Positions 8,483 through 16,906 of a DNA stretch of 64,000 bases are shown here, in pieces. How positions within the stretch are numbered: position 1 is the first letter of the stretch; each line of letters starts with the position of its first letter. The position numbers and the translations under genes were made by a program. Source of the stretch: Methylophilus sp. (GTDB taxonomy: Bacteria > Pseudomonadota > Gammaproteobacteria > Burkholderiales > Methylophilaceae); assembly GCF_008015755.1 (NCBI RefSeq), contig NZ_SSGF01000023.1, positions 1 to 64,000 on the forward strand. Reading direction: 5' to 3'. The notes below the pieces were generated by a model. It made no database searches. It saw only the letters and a list, made by a program, of their open reading frames with translations, and was not told where the DNA came from.

Positions 8483-10775
8483 AGATTATCTTTTCCATCC
8501 AGCCTGGATTAGAGTTTTGCTTTGCATAATCAAGATATAGCTTCAAGTCTGGTCTTTGCGTGATTAAAGTTTCGATATGATTAATTAGGTAATAAGCTAT
8601 TTCCGACCAATATTTAGCTTTTGCATTGACAGTACTTTTGGCTTGGTCAACTGCTTGCATTAAGCTAAATAACACTGTCAAAATTTCTGAATTGACTCCA
8701 AATACTATTTCTTTAAAGATGCTCTGCTCAGTAAAGTTGTTGCTGTTCTGGATAGCTGGGTTTGTAGGTTGTTTCAAAGCATGTGTTTTCAAGAATTCAT
8801 CGACTTCATCAATTGTTTCGAAACCACTTGCTTCAAGCATAAGGTCACTATCTTTCATTGCATGAATTACTATTGCTGCCTGAAATATACGAATCCATCG
8901 TTCTTGGAAAAAATCTAGAATTGGCCTTGGAAGATACCGGCTGATGAGCCTTATGTCTAACTGGGTGTGTCCCAGAGCTTTAGACATTTCACTGAGACTT
9001 CTAGTCTCAAGATATACCAGAACACCACAACTGGCTCTTAAAGCCGGGAGGCTGAACCTAAGAGCATATTTAAGGCGCTTCTCATAGTCTAGAGAGGATG
9101 TATTTGCTAAAGATTCCGCAAATGATTCAAATCTCAGTGAAGTATCGCTTGCTAACCTTTTAATTCTTGCTGGGTAACTAAAGCCACGTTTACATGTTAA
9201 TAATAGGTATCGCCAATTATCATCATTATTCTTTTTTAGGTGGTTCCGTAAGCTGGTAGTTAAGTCAATCATTTGCTGAACAATAAATGTTGTTTTTAGA
9301 TTTAAATGAATGATTTGTTCAGCAAGTAAAGGCCCTTTGCGACTTTTGTAGCTAATCAAGTTATAGCCGTTATCAGACTTCACAAATCCAACCAATTTTC
9401 CATTTTTGTCAAAGAGTTGCAGCTTCTCTAAGAAGGACGGTGTTATTTGTGGGTGATTAGCAATCAAGATAATGCAAAAAGGTAAAAGTGCCCCTGTGAT
9501 AGGTAAGCCTAATTCGTATGCAGTTTGAGGTAACGGGTTCGGAAGAAAAAGATGCGCGTTATTTTTTTTATCTACAATATGTCCATGATGGAAATATGTA
9601 GATGCTGCATTTTTTAAATGATCAGGATTAAAACGATCAATTAACCATGAGTTTTTATTTGTTTTATCACTCTGACCAATCTTAACTACTTTTCCTAAGG
9701 TGCTATTTTCTAATCTTAATGTGTATCTTACCCATATTTCATTTATAGCCCATTCGGCCCATGTTATGGCAATATCTAAATCAGCTTTTATATTATGAAA
9801 GAGAAGGTGCATAGCTTCTTCATCAGTTGCATGCAAAGGAATGTCAGTTAATAGCTTTTGACTGACAAGATACCCTTCATCAGCAATTTTTATATTTTTG
9901 CTCGATTTTGGACCTTTTTTAAAAGGGATTGAAGGGATCGCTCCATAAGGTTCCGCAAATAAATCTGAGCGCAATAAATATGTATTTAGGAACGGAAGAA
10001 TTGAACCGTTCCAGCGAGTAATCAATGTGTTGACCTTGACTCCGCTTGCATACCCCTCCTCAAAATAAAATGTTAGAAATCTTCTTAGAAAAGGACCCAT
10101 AAAATGGGGGTCTTGGAAGTTCCTCTCATTTAGAGGTTCCTTAGTCTGACGTATAAAATTAACAAAAGACTTGAGGCCATGAATTCTATCGGCTCCACTG
10201 GCGCTGTAATATAGCGTGCAAATGTCGTACAGTTTCTGTGTGAAATCTCGCCCAAATTTTTCGTAAATGCCGTACAAGGGTGCCCAGTACTCTGCACTTT
10301 CTTTATTTGAACATTTCCAAGCATTCCATAGCCAAACTTTTTCTTCATTTAATTCAAGCTTTTCAAATTTTTCAACACAACTGATTGCATCTAAGGAAGG
10401 TTTGGTCAGGTGAAATTTCAAACTAGGAAAGGGGTATGAATCGAATAGTTTTTGGGATTGCTCACAAAGCCTGGATAGAATACATAGATATGTATAAGTT
10501 GTTTGATTAGTTATTTCGAATATTTTTTTCGAGTATAAAGCCCCAGCATATAGGCAGATTATTTCCCCAAAGGCCGGGCTTTGCAGAATCGAATCATTTA
10601 ATTTTCGATTAGTTATTTGCAAAAAGCATTCAAGCGTACGTAAAACTGGCTTAGCTTTTGCCTTGTAAGCAACGCCCAATTCCACATTGTGGTGGGCCTC
10701 CTCTAATTTATGCAGGACATGTAGATTGATTGCCAAAAAGGGAAAATCTATGTTTGCTCTTGCGATATTGATCAT
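8472..10775 (-). CDS. Large recombinase-like protein (767 aa), first gene of the operon, degenerate active site
   Basis: This is a very long protein whose C-terminal part keeps the late recombinase motifs: 'SKALGHTQLDIRLISRYLP' has the Gly-His and a Tyr in the nucleophile position. The usual His-x-x-Arg box is replaced by 'LPALRASCGVLVYLETRS', keeping the Arg but not the His. The N-terminal 500 residues are helical, with no family I can name. The ATG at 10775 is preferred; an in-frame TTG six bases upstream is the other option. It is the first gene after the comM junction and overlaps the next recombinase gene. It may be a structural or DNA-binding partner rather than the cutting enzyme. Codon and base composition are AT-rich, like the rest of the operon. 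Confidence 0.75.
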   Translation of the reverse strand: MINIARANIDFPFLAINLHVLHKLEEAHHNVELGVAYKAKAKPVLRTLECFLQITNRKLNDSILQSPAFGEIICLYAGALYSKKIFEITNQTTYTYLCILSRLCEQSQKLFDSYPFPSLKFHLTKPSLDAISCVEKFEKLELNEEKVWLWNAWKCSNKESAEYWAPLYGIYEKFGRDFTQKLYDICTLYYSASGADRIHGLKSFVNFIRQTKEPLNERNFQDPHFMGPFLRRFLTFYFEEGYASGVKVNTLITRWNGSILPFLNTYLLRSDLFAEPYGAIPSIPFKKGPKSSKNIKIADEGYLVSQKLLTDIPLHATDEEAMHLLFHNIKADLDIAITWAEWAINEIWVRYTLRLENSTLGKVVKIGQSDKTNKNSWLIDRFNPDHLKNAASTYFHHGHIVDKKNNAHLFLPNPLPQTAYELGLPITGALLPFCIILIANHPQITPSFLEKLQLFDKNGKLVGFVKSDNGYNLISYKSRKGPLLAEQIIHLNLKTTFIVQQMIDLTTSLRNHLKKNNDDNWRYLLLTCKRGFSYPARIKRLASDTSLRFESFAESLANTSSLDYEKRLKYALRFSLPALRASCGVLVYLETRSLSEMSKALGHTQLDIRLISRYLPRPILDFFQERWIRIFQAAIVIHAMKDSDLMLEASGFETIDEVDEFLKTHALKQPTNPAIQNSNNFTEQSIFKEIVFGVNSEILTVLFSLMQAVDQAKSTVNAKAKYWSEIAYYLINHIETLITQRPDLKLYLDYAKQNSNPGWMEKIIYAK

Positions 10776-10846
10776 TGTCAATTACTTTCACGTTGGAGGT
10801 GTCCATATATACTATTGATGTATATAAATAAAAGTCATATTGACAA
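10775..10846. repeat. Imperfect inverted repeats at the island end
   Basis: TTGTCAATTACTTT at 10775-10788 matches, apart from a two-base gap, the reverse complement of AAAGTCATATTGACAA at 10831-10846. The arms lie between the first recombinase gene and the comM break, where recombinase-binding core or arm sites would be expected. This is a pattern seen by eye; binding is inferred. Confidence 0.45.
10819..10846 (-). promoter_or_regulatory. Candidate sigma-70 promoter of the recombinase operon
   Basis: Read on the minus strand, TTGTCA (10846-10841) is followed after 16 bases by TATACA (10824-10819). Transcription would start near 10812 and leave a leader of about 37 bases to the ATG at 10775. 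The -35 overlaps one arm of the inverted repeat, so recombinase binding could repress its own operon. Confidence 0.4.
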
Positions 10847-10860
10847 TATTATAAGAAAAG

Positions 10861-11784
10861 CTAAACGTTAAGCTCGTCTAAAAAGAGCACGCCATGATGC
10901 GCGAGGCTGATTTCGCCGGGCCGAGGCACGCTGCCACCGCCCACTAATGCCACGGCGGATGCGGTATGGTGTGGTGCCCGAAAGGGCCGTTTCTTCCAGT
11001 TGCTGGCAGGAAACTGCCCGTTGAGCGACAAAATCGCCGCACTCTCGAGCGCCTCTTGCGTTGTCAATGCGGGCAAAATACCGACAAACCGCTGCGCTAG
11101 CATGCTTTTTCCGGTGCCGGGCGGGCCGCTCATCAACAAGCTGTGCTGGCCAGCGGCCGCGATTTCCAGAGCGCGTTTGGCGCGTAACTGGCCTTTGACC
11201 TCCTGATAGTCTGGCAGCAAAGCGTTGACTTGCGGAATCACCAACGGATGTTGCGGTAAGCGTTGTTTGTCAGACAAATGTGCGCAGACCTCCAGCAGGC
11301 TGTTTGCTGCAAAAATAGTGCAGCCTTCGACCAGGCTGGCCTCGTGTGCACTCTCTTGGGGCAAAATAGCTGCTCTGGTGCTGGCTTTGTCTTGAAGGAG
11401 CTGATAAGTCATCGCCAATGCGCCACGGATCGGCCGCAGGGCGCCTGTGAGCGCCAGCTCTCCGGCAATGACGTAGTTTGCAAGCGTCTGCTTGGGCAGT
11501 TGGCCTGAGGCAGCCAGAATGCCGAGCGCAATCGGCAGGTCGTAGCGGCCGCCTTCTTTGGGTAAGTCTGCCGGCGCCAGGTTGACCGTAATCCGGCGGG
11601 CAGGAAACTCAAACTGTGCGGTTTGTATGGCCGCACGCACGCGGTCCTTGCTCTCTTTGACTTCTGTTTCAGGCAGGCCAACGATGGTAAAACTCGGCAG
11701 ACCATTTGCCAAATGTACTTCTACCACCACTTCTGGCGCGTCCATACCGCTTAATGCACGACTGTATAGCACTGCCAGACTCAT
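10861..11784 (-). pseudogene. comM: comM (YifB/Mg-chelatase family), 5' part only, cut by the island
   Basis: The product of intact comM is a hexameric helicase of about 500 residues that drives branch migration during natural transformation. Here only 307 codons remain. The N-terminal Lon-like fold ('MSLAVLYSRALSGMDAPEVV') and the Walker A loop 'SGPPGTGKSMLAQRF' are intact. The reading frame leaves family sequence right after the Walker B stretch 'GVLFLDEL', where the family continues with Pro-Glu-Phe, and ends in Asn-Val-stop supplied by the island. The C-terminal half of the AAA+ domain and the rest are lost, so ATPase activity should be absent. Neighbouring ubiK is the normal partner of comM in betaproteobacteria. 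Confidence 0.88.
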
Positions 11785-11829
11785 TTCGCACCCCTAAACG
11801 TTGGAATGCTAACAATTGTAAATTAATTT

Positions 11830-12078
11830 TTACTTTTTGGTGGTTTGCGCTTGTTCCAGCTGGCTGATTTTTTCTTCCAGGGTTTTTAATTGTTGCTGGG
11901 TGCGCGCCAATAATGCCGACTGGATATCAAATTCTTCCCGCGAAACAAGTTCCATTTTGGTGAGCGCGCCCTGAAACAGTGCATGCAAATTGGTTTCTAG
12001 CTCTGAAATGGGGCTTGAATCCACTAATTGTTTGATTTTTATAGATAATTCTTTGATTTTTTCATTGGTAAATAGCAT
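11830..12078 (-). CDS. ubiK: Ubiquinone biosynthesis accessory factor UbiK
   Basis: This is an 82-residue coiled-coil protein of the YqiC/BMFP family that helps the Ubi complex in aerobic ubiquinone synthesis by assisting the lipid-binding protein UbiJ. Residues 1-30 hold the hydrophobic amphipathic segment 'KIKQLVDSSPISELETN', and the C-terminal half is a coiled coil ('LLARTQQQLKTLEEKISQLE'). The ATG at 12078 is chosen over one seven codons earlier because GGAG stands seven bases before it and the family starts with Met-Leu/Phe. It lies just upstream of comM on the same strand, a conserved pairing. Confidence 0.85.
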   Translation of the reverse strand: MLFTNEKIKELSIKIKQLVDSSPISELETNLHALFQGALTKMELVSREEFDIQSALLARTQQQLKTLEEKISQLEQAQTTKK

Positions 12079-12247
12079 GGTGAGCGCTCCTTTGCACATA
12101 ATTTTAGCATGATTGGCAGTCTTGAAAATATAATTACTGCAATGTATAAAACATGTTTTTAATAAAAAACAGTTTATTGCGTTATTTTTATTATAAATTA
12201 GATTAAATTAATAATTTAAATAATTGATTTTATTTGTTTATATTGGT

Positions 12248-12263
12248 TGGCACGTGCCTTGCT
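12248..12263 (+). promoter_or_regulatory. Sigma-54 promoter of the porin-glnK-amtB operon
   Basis: TGGCAC-GTGCC-TTGCT matches the RpoN consensus TGGCAC-N5-TTGCW at every fixed base. It stands 72 bases before the start of the first gene of a nitrogen-regulated operon, which is the expected setting for NtrC-dependent transcription. Transcription would begin near 12274. I did not find a convincing NtrC dyad in the AT-rich stretch upstream. Confidence 0.88.
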
Positions 12264-12334
12264 TTGAGGTCAATGTTGTTTCATCTCGTTTACAACAATT
12301 CGATCAAAGATTTTCACAGAGAGAGGACTCATAA

Positions 12335-13276
12335 ATGCGTCAATCTATTTTGCTCACAGCAGTGTTAAGTACATTATCATTTGCTCAAGTTTCATACGCA
12401 GCGGAAGAAGCCAAAGAAGAAGCTTCTGACTGGACAGCGACCGCTAACATCGCTGTTGTATCTGATTACTACTTCCGCGGTATTTCACAGTCATGGCACA
12501 AACCAACTGCGCAAGGCGGTATGGATATTACTCACTCAAGCGGCTTTTACGCGGGTGTTTGGGGTTCTGGTGTTACACCTAACACCTATCCTGATGCTAA
12601 CACCGAAATCGACGTCTATGCTGGCTACAACGGTACTATTCCAGTTGTAGAGAAACTCGGCTACACCGTCGGTATTTATGGCTATATGTATCCGGGCGGT
12701 TCTTGGAAAAAATACCGGGCGTCTAATGCTGCAAACCCTAATGATGTATTAACACCACGCGGTGGTCGCTGGGATACCTATGAATTAAACGCAGGTATTT
12801 CTTATGACTGGATCAGTGCCAAAGTGTCATACACTTTGACTGACTGGTTCGGTGCGGACAAAACGACCGGTTGGGATGGCAGTACTAAGGGCTCCACTTA
12901 CTTTGAGTTGAACGCGGCTTATCCTTTGCCATGGTGGGACTTGACCTTGATTGGCCACGTGGGTCGATTGAATGTTGCAGGTAAATTAGATCCAACATTT
13001 ACACCTGATGGCGTGAATTTTCCTAGTACATCAATCTCAGGTGCAACTAACCCAGACTACACAGACTGGAAAATTGGCCTGAGCAAAGCCTTCAAAATTG
13101 GTAAGACTGAAGGTTGGAACGCCGGTGTATACTGGGTTGAGTCCGATAACTCACGTTACTGGGGTGATTCTGGCTACGGCGGCACAAGCTTTAACGGTAA
13201 AGGCACCAGCACTACTGCACAAAGCAAAAACCTGAATGAAGGTCGTTTGATTTTGACGGTTGGCCGTACATTCTAA
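12335..13276 (+). CDS. TorF-family putative porin, nitrogen-operon leader gene
   Basis: This is a 313-residue outer-membrane beta-barrel of the Gcw_chp/TorF type. A signal peptide (to 'AQVSYA') is followed by 'ASDWTATANIAVVSDYYFRG', the hallmark start of this family, then alternating aromatic beta-strands ('GIYGYMYPGG', 'KVSYTLTDWFG') and a final strand ending in Phe ('LILTVGRTF'). It sits between a sigma-54 promoter and glnK-amtB, so it is expected to be made under nitrogen limitation and may let small nitrogen compounds through the outer membrane. The substrate is not known; the role is inferred from position. Confidence 0.85.
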   Translation: MRQSILLTAVLSTLSFAQVSYAAEEAKEEASDWTATANIAVVSDYYFRGISQSWHKPTAQGGMDITHSSGFYAGVWGSGVTPNTYPDANTEIDVYAGYNGTIPVVEKLGYTVGIYGYMYPGGSWKKYRASNAANPNDVLTPRGGRWDTYELNAGISYDWISAKVSYTLTDWFGADKTTGWDGSTKGSTYFELNAAYPLPWWDLTLIGHVGRLNVAGKLDPTFTPDGVNFPSTSISGATNPDYTDWKIGLSKAFKIGKTEGWNAGVYWVESDNSRYWGDSGYGGTSFNGKGTSTTAQSKNLNEGRLILTVGRTF

Positions 13277-13292
13277 TAAAGCAAGTTTAGAT

Positions 13293-13315
13293 CTGGCGAG
13301 CATCGTGCTCGCCAG
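13293..13315 (+). other. Perfect hairpin between the porin gene and glnK
   Basis: CTGGCGAGCA pairs exactly with TGCTCGCCAG across a three-base loop. No T-run follows, so it is more likely an RNA-processing or stabilising stem, or a partial attenuator, that sets the ratio of porin to GlnK-AmtB, than a full terminator. Confidence 0.7.
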
Positions 13316-13321
13316 AATTAA

Positions 13322-13675
<354 letters not shown>

Positions 13676-13690
13676 GAAAGGGCTTCAGCT

Positions 13691-15088
13691 ATGAAGAAAA
13701 TTCTTTCGATGTTATCACTGGTTGCGTTGATTGGTTTGGCAGCAACCCCGGTGAGTTATGCTGAAGAGACTGTGACAGAAACAATCACAGTTGAGGAAAC
13801 TGTTACCGCTGAGGCAGCGCCAGCGGCCGAAGCGCCTGCTGCAGAAGCCGCACCGGCAGCAGCAGCGGCTACACCGACCTTGGACGTGGGCAATACCGCA
13901 TTTATGATTGTGGCCACTGTGCTGGTGATTTTAATGACGATTCCGGGTTTGGCCTTGTTCTACGGCGGCTTGGTGCGTCAGAAAAACATGCTTTCGGTGT
14001 TGATGCAGGTCTTTGTGGTGTTTTCGCTGGTGTCTGTGCTGTGGGCGGCTTATGGCTACAGTTTGGCGTTTAGTGAGGGCAATGCCATCATCGGTGGTTT
14101 GAGCAAGGCATTCTTGTCTGGGATTACAACAGATAGTTTGTCGGGCACGATTCCTGAGTATGTCTTCCTGACTTTCCAGATGATTTTTGCTGCCTTGACG
14201 CCGGGCTTGATCGTCGGTGGGTTTGCTGAGCGTATGAAATTCTCTGCAGTGTTGTTGTTTACTGCCTTGTGGGTGACATTTGCTTACATCCCAATTGCAC
14301 ACATGGTGTGGGGTGGTGGCTACTTGGCCGAGTTGGGTGCTAAAGACTTTGCTGGTGGTACGGTGGTGCACATCAACGCTGGTGTGGCTGCGCTGATTGG
14401 TGCCTTGATGCTGGGCAAACGTATCGGCTACGGAAAAGAAGCTATGCCTCCACACAGCCTGGTCATGACCATGATTGGTGCCTCACTACTGTGGGTGGGT
14501 TGGTTCGGCTTTAACGTAGGCAGCGAACTGGCTGCGGATGCCGTTGCCGGTATGGTGCTGGTGAATACACAACTGGCAACAGCGGCTGCTGTCATGGGCT
14601 GGATTTTGGCTGAGTGGTTGTTCAGAGGCAAACCAAGCATGTTGGGTGCGGCATCTGGTGCGGTTGCAGGTTTGGTTGCCATTACGCCTGCTTGCGGTTT
14701 CGTCGGTCCGATGGGTTCTATCATCCTGGGCTTCACCGCCAGCTTTATCAGCTTGTGGGGCGTGACCAAGTTGAAAGGCGCACTGGGTTATGATGACTCG
14801 CTGGATGTATTCGGTGTACATGGCCTGGCAGGTATCTGGGGTGCGGTCGCTACAGGTGTACTGATGGCTCCTGGCTTAGGCGGTGTTGGTTATGCCGAAG
14901 GCGTGACCATGGGTGGTCAAGTGACAACGCAGATTATTGCTGTGGTCGTGACTTTGATCTGGACCGGTATTGTTAGCGTGATTCTTTACAAAGTGGTGGA
15001 TGCGGTGGTTGGTTTGCGCGTCAGTGAAGAATATGAACGCGAAGGCCTGGACACCACAGAACATGGTGAGCGTGCTTATAGCCTCTAG
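13691..15088 (+). CDS. amtB: Ammonium transporter AmtB
   Basis: This is a 465-residue trimeric ammonium channel of the inner membrane. It has a cleavable signal peptide ('LIGLAATPVSYA'), then an unusual linker of about 40 residues rich in Ala, Glu, Pro and Thr, before eleven membrane segments beginning at 'NTAFMIVATVLVILMTIPG'. Conserved family blocks are present: 'ALFYGGLVRQKNMLSVLM', 'PIAHMVWGG' (pore His region), 'DFAGGTVVHINAGVAALIGA' and 'DVFGVHGLAGIWGAV' with the second pore His. It is co-transcribed with glnK and followed by a strong terminator. Confidence 0.95.
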   Translation: MKKILSMLSLVALIGLAATPVSYAEETVTETITVEETVTAEAAPAAEAPAAEAAPAAAAATPTLDVGNTAFMIVATVLVILMTIPGLALFYGGLVRQKNMLSVLMQVFVVFSLVSVLWAAYGYSLAFSEGNAIIGGLSKAFLSGITTDSLSGTIPEYVFLTFQMIFAALTPGLIVGGFAERMKFSAVLLFTALWVTFAYIPIAHMVWGGGYLAELGAKDFAGGTVVHINAGVAALIGALMLGKRIGYGKEAMPPHSLVMTMIGASLLWVGWFGFNVGSELAADAVAGMVLVNTQLATAAAVMGWILAEWLFRGKPSMLGAASGAVAGLVAITPACGFVGPMGSIILGFTASFISLWGVTKLKGALGYDDSLDVFGVHGLAGIWGAVATGVLMAPGLGGVGYAEGVTMGGQVTTQIIAVVVTLIWTGIVSVILYKVVDAVVGLRVSEEYEREGLDTTEHGERAYSL

Positions 15089-15114
15089 TCCAAGGATGTT
15101 GTTTGGATGTTCGG

Positions 15115-15144
15115 AAAAACGGCTCTTGATGAGCCGTTTTTTTT
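15115..15144 (+). terminator. Intrinsic terminator after amtB
   Basis: AAAAACGGCTC and GAGCCGTTTTT form a perfect stem with a five-base loop, followed by a run of T. It ends the sigma-54 nitrogen operon. Confidence 0.9.
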
Positions 15145-15172
15145 CGAAACTCATATTCGGAACTTATATAAT
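15144..15172 (+). promoter_or_regulatory. Candidate sigma-70 promoter of the type I secretion-like genes
   Basis: A perfect TATAAT (15167-15172) is preceded at 17 bases by TCGAAA. The start would be near 15179. An inverted repeat, CCATTA at 15173-15178 and TAATGG at 15188-15193, covers the presumed start and could be an operator. Confidence 0.45.
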
Positions 15173-15217
15173 CCATTAATATCCATGTAATGGGCCTAAA
15201 TTAAAACAACTCTTAGC

Positions 15218-16906
15218 ATGGCAAATCTGACTCCCTCATTATTCACCCCCGTACAGCGGGTATTAAAACTCGCCGCCTTTGAAAAGCAGGATATCCTGCT
15301 GCTTTTTTATCTGACGCTGGTCTACGGTGTGTTGGGTATCGCTACGCCTGTTGCTGTGCAAACCATGGTCAATATAGTCACTATGGGCGGCGTATTGCAG
15401 CCTTTGTATGTGGTCGGCTTTATCCTGTTTTGTCTGCTGGCCTTGTCGGGGGCGATTTATGCGATCGAGAGTTTTCTGGTCGAGTTGATACAGCGCCGGG
15501 TATTTGTGCGACATAGTTTACTGATTGCGCAGAATACGCAGCAAATCCACATTTCCGTCTACGACCAGCATAACCCGGTCGAGCTGGTCAACCGCTACTT
15601 TGATATCCAGACCGTACAAAAGTCGGTGGCCACCCTGCTCACGGTTGGCCTCACCGCTTTACTGCAAGGCTTGATCGGTAGCCTGGTGCTACTGTTTTAT
15701 AGTTTGTATTTCGGCATTCTGGTCATCCTGATGCTGGTGGTGTTGTGGGCGATCGTATTTTTGCTCGGCAAACAGGCAGAAACCACGGCACTCAAAGAAT
15801 CCAAAGCCAAATATGACATGGCTGCCTGGTTAGAGAATATTGCGCGCAACAGATGGTTGTCCAAATTTTATGGAGCAAAGCAGCGCACCACAGAAAATAC
15901 TGAAGTGTTGGTACAAGACTATCTTGGCGCCAGAGTGATGCATTTTCGCGTGTTGATGATGCAATTGATCGGTGCCGTCGGCATGTATGCCGTGGTTGGC
16001 ACTGGCATGCTGATTTTAGGCGGCACGCTGGTGATCAAAGGTCAGATTAACCTTGGTCAGTTTGTGGCCGCAGAGCTCATTATTTTTGGTGTGTTATCCG
16101 CTTTTGTGCGCTTTGTGACCAAGCTGGAATATTTTTATGATCTGCTGGCGGCGGTTGATAAGCTGGGCGTACTGGAGACCATGCCCGTCGAAGCTGTCGG
16201 CGAGCATCCATCGAGTCTGGATGGCTACCATTCACTAAAGGTAGTTGGCTTGGGTTTTAGTCACCATGGCCAGGCGACGTTGGTGAAAGCGGTCAGTTTT
16301 GAATTACAACAGGGTCAGAGTCTGGCGGTGTTGGGCGCTTTGGGTAGCGGTAAAAGTACGCTTCTGGAGCTCATCACGGGGCTCAGGCAGCCTGCGCAGG
16401 GCTATGTCAGCTACAGCGGCATTGATTTACGCCAACTCAACCTCGATCACTTGCGCGACCATATCGGTATTGCCAATAAGGTGGAGTGGCAGCATGGTTC
16501 AATTTTGGAGAATCTGCGTCTGGCGCGCCAGGATATTCCGTTGGAGGCGATGGTCGACATGCTGAGTATGCTGGGCCTGTGGGAAGACATCAGCCAGCTG
16601 CCAAAAGGCATGGATACCATATTAACTGATTATGGCGCGCCCATGACGTATACCCAGTTGCAGCGCCTGATGCTGGCCAGAGCAATGCTCGGTCATCCCG
16701 ATCTATTGATTATTGATGGTTTGCTGGATGGGCTCGGCCAGCAGGAGCTGGATCAAGTGCTGACCCTGCTCAAACGCCATCAGTCTCAATGGATGCTGAT
16801 AGTCACCACGCGTTTTGCGCATATTGCACAGCAATTCCAGCAGGTCATTACGCTGGATAGCCAGCGCACAGATAATCAGCGTGGGCAAGGAGATCAGCAT
16901 GCATGA
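15218..16906 (+). CDS. ABC transporter permease-ATPase with degenerate nucleotide-binding domain
   Basis: This is a 562-residue half-transporter of type I secretion architecture: an exporter transmembrane domain (about residues 20-310, five to six hydrophobic segments) followed by a nucleotide-binding domain. Walker A is good ('GALGSGKSTLLELI'), but the other motifs have decayed. The Q-loop Gln is replaced ('IGIANKVEW'), the LSGGQ signature reads 'MTYTQLQ', the catalytic Glu after Walker B is Gly ('LLIIDGLLDGLG'), and the H-loop His is missing ('LIVTTRFAHI'). There is no C39 peptidase domain. It is translationally coupled to an HlyD-like and a TolC-like gene. The substrate is unknown; no RTX-type gene is nearby. 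It may export something by an atypical mechanism. Confidence 0.85.
   Translation: MANLTPSLFTPVQRVLKLAAFEKQDILLLFYLTLVYGVLGIATPVAVQTMVNIVTMGGVLQPLYVVGFILFCLLALSGAIYAIESFLVELIQRRVFVRHSLLIAQNTQQIHISVYDQHNPVELVNRYFDIQTVQKSVATLLTVGLTALLQGLIGSLVLLFYSLYFGILVILMLVVLWAIVFLLGKQAETTALKESKAKYDMAAWLENIARNRWLSKFYGAKQRTTENTEVLVQDYLGARVMHFRVLMMQLIGAVGMYAVVGTGMLILGGTLVIKGQINLGQFVAAELIIFGVLSAFVRFVTKLEYFYDLLAAVDKLGVLETMPVEAVGEHPSSLDGYHSLKVVGLGFSHHGQATLVKAVSFELQQGQSLAVLGALGSGKSTLLELITGLRQPAQGYVSYSGIDLRQLNLDHLRDHIGIANKVEWQHGSILENLRLARQDIPLEAMVDMLSMLGLWEDISQLPKGMDTILTDYGAPMTYTQLQRLMLARAMLGHPDLLIIDGLLDGLGQQELDQVLTLLKRHQSQWMLIVTTRFAHIAQQFQQVITLDSQRTDNQRGQGDQHA

Larger units (their letters stand above)
1..10869. mobile_element. 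Right-hand part of an island integrated in comM
   Basis: This is accessory DNA running from the window edge to the point where the comM reading frame breaks. At its right end it carries a four-gene recombinase operon reading away from comM, and its cargo includes a metal-efflux cluster and a phosphoethanolamine transferase. Base composition is visibly richer in A+T than the core genes to the right. comM homology ends around 10870, after the codons for its Walker B motif, and the missing 3' part of comM does not reappear in the window. The left end of the element is therefore outside. The boundary is inferred from the comM break; no direct repeat could be identified because the other junction is absent. 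Confidence 0.75.

Noticed and set aside
4396-10781. A phage-defence or toxin system among the large AT-rich genes
   Set aside because: The three long proteins carry tyrosine recombinase motifs, and the small one has no enzyme or toxin signature. They read as mobility genes.
10861-11784. A Tn7-like (AbaR/Tn6022 type) insertion in comM
   Set aside because: No tniA/tniB/tniC-type transposase or ATPase genes and no visible target duplication are present; the adjacent genes are tyrosine recombinases.
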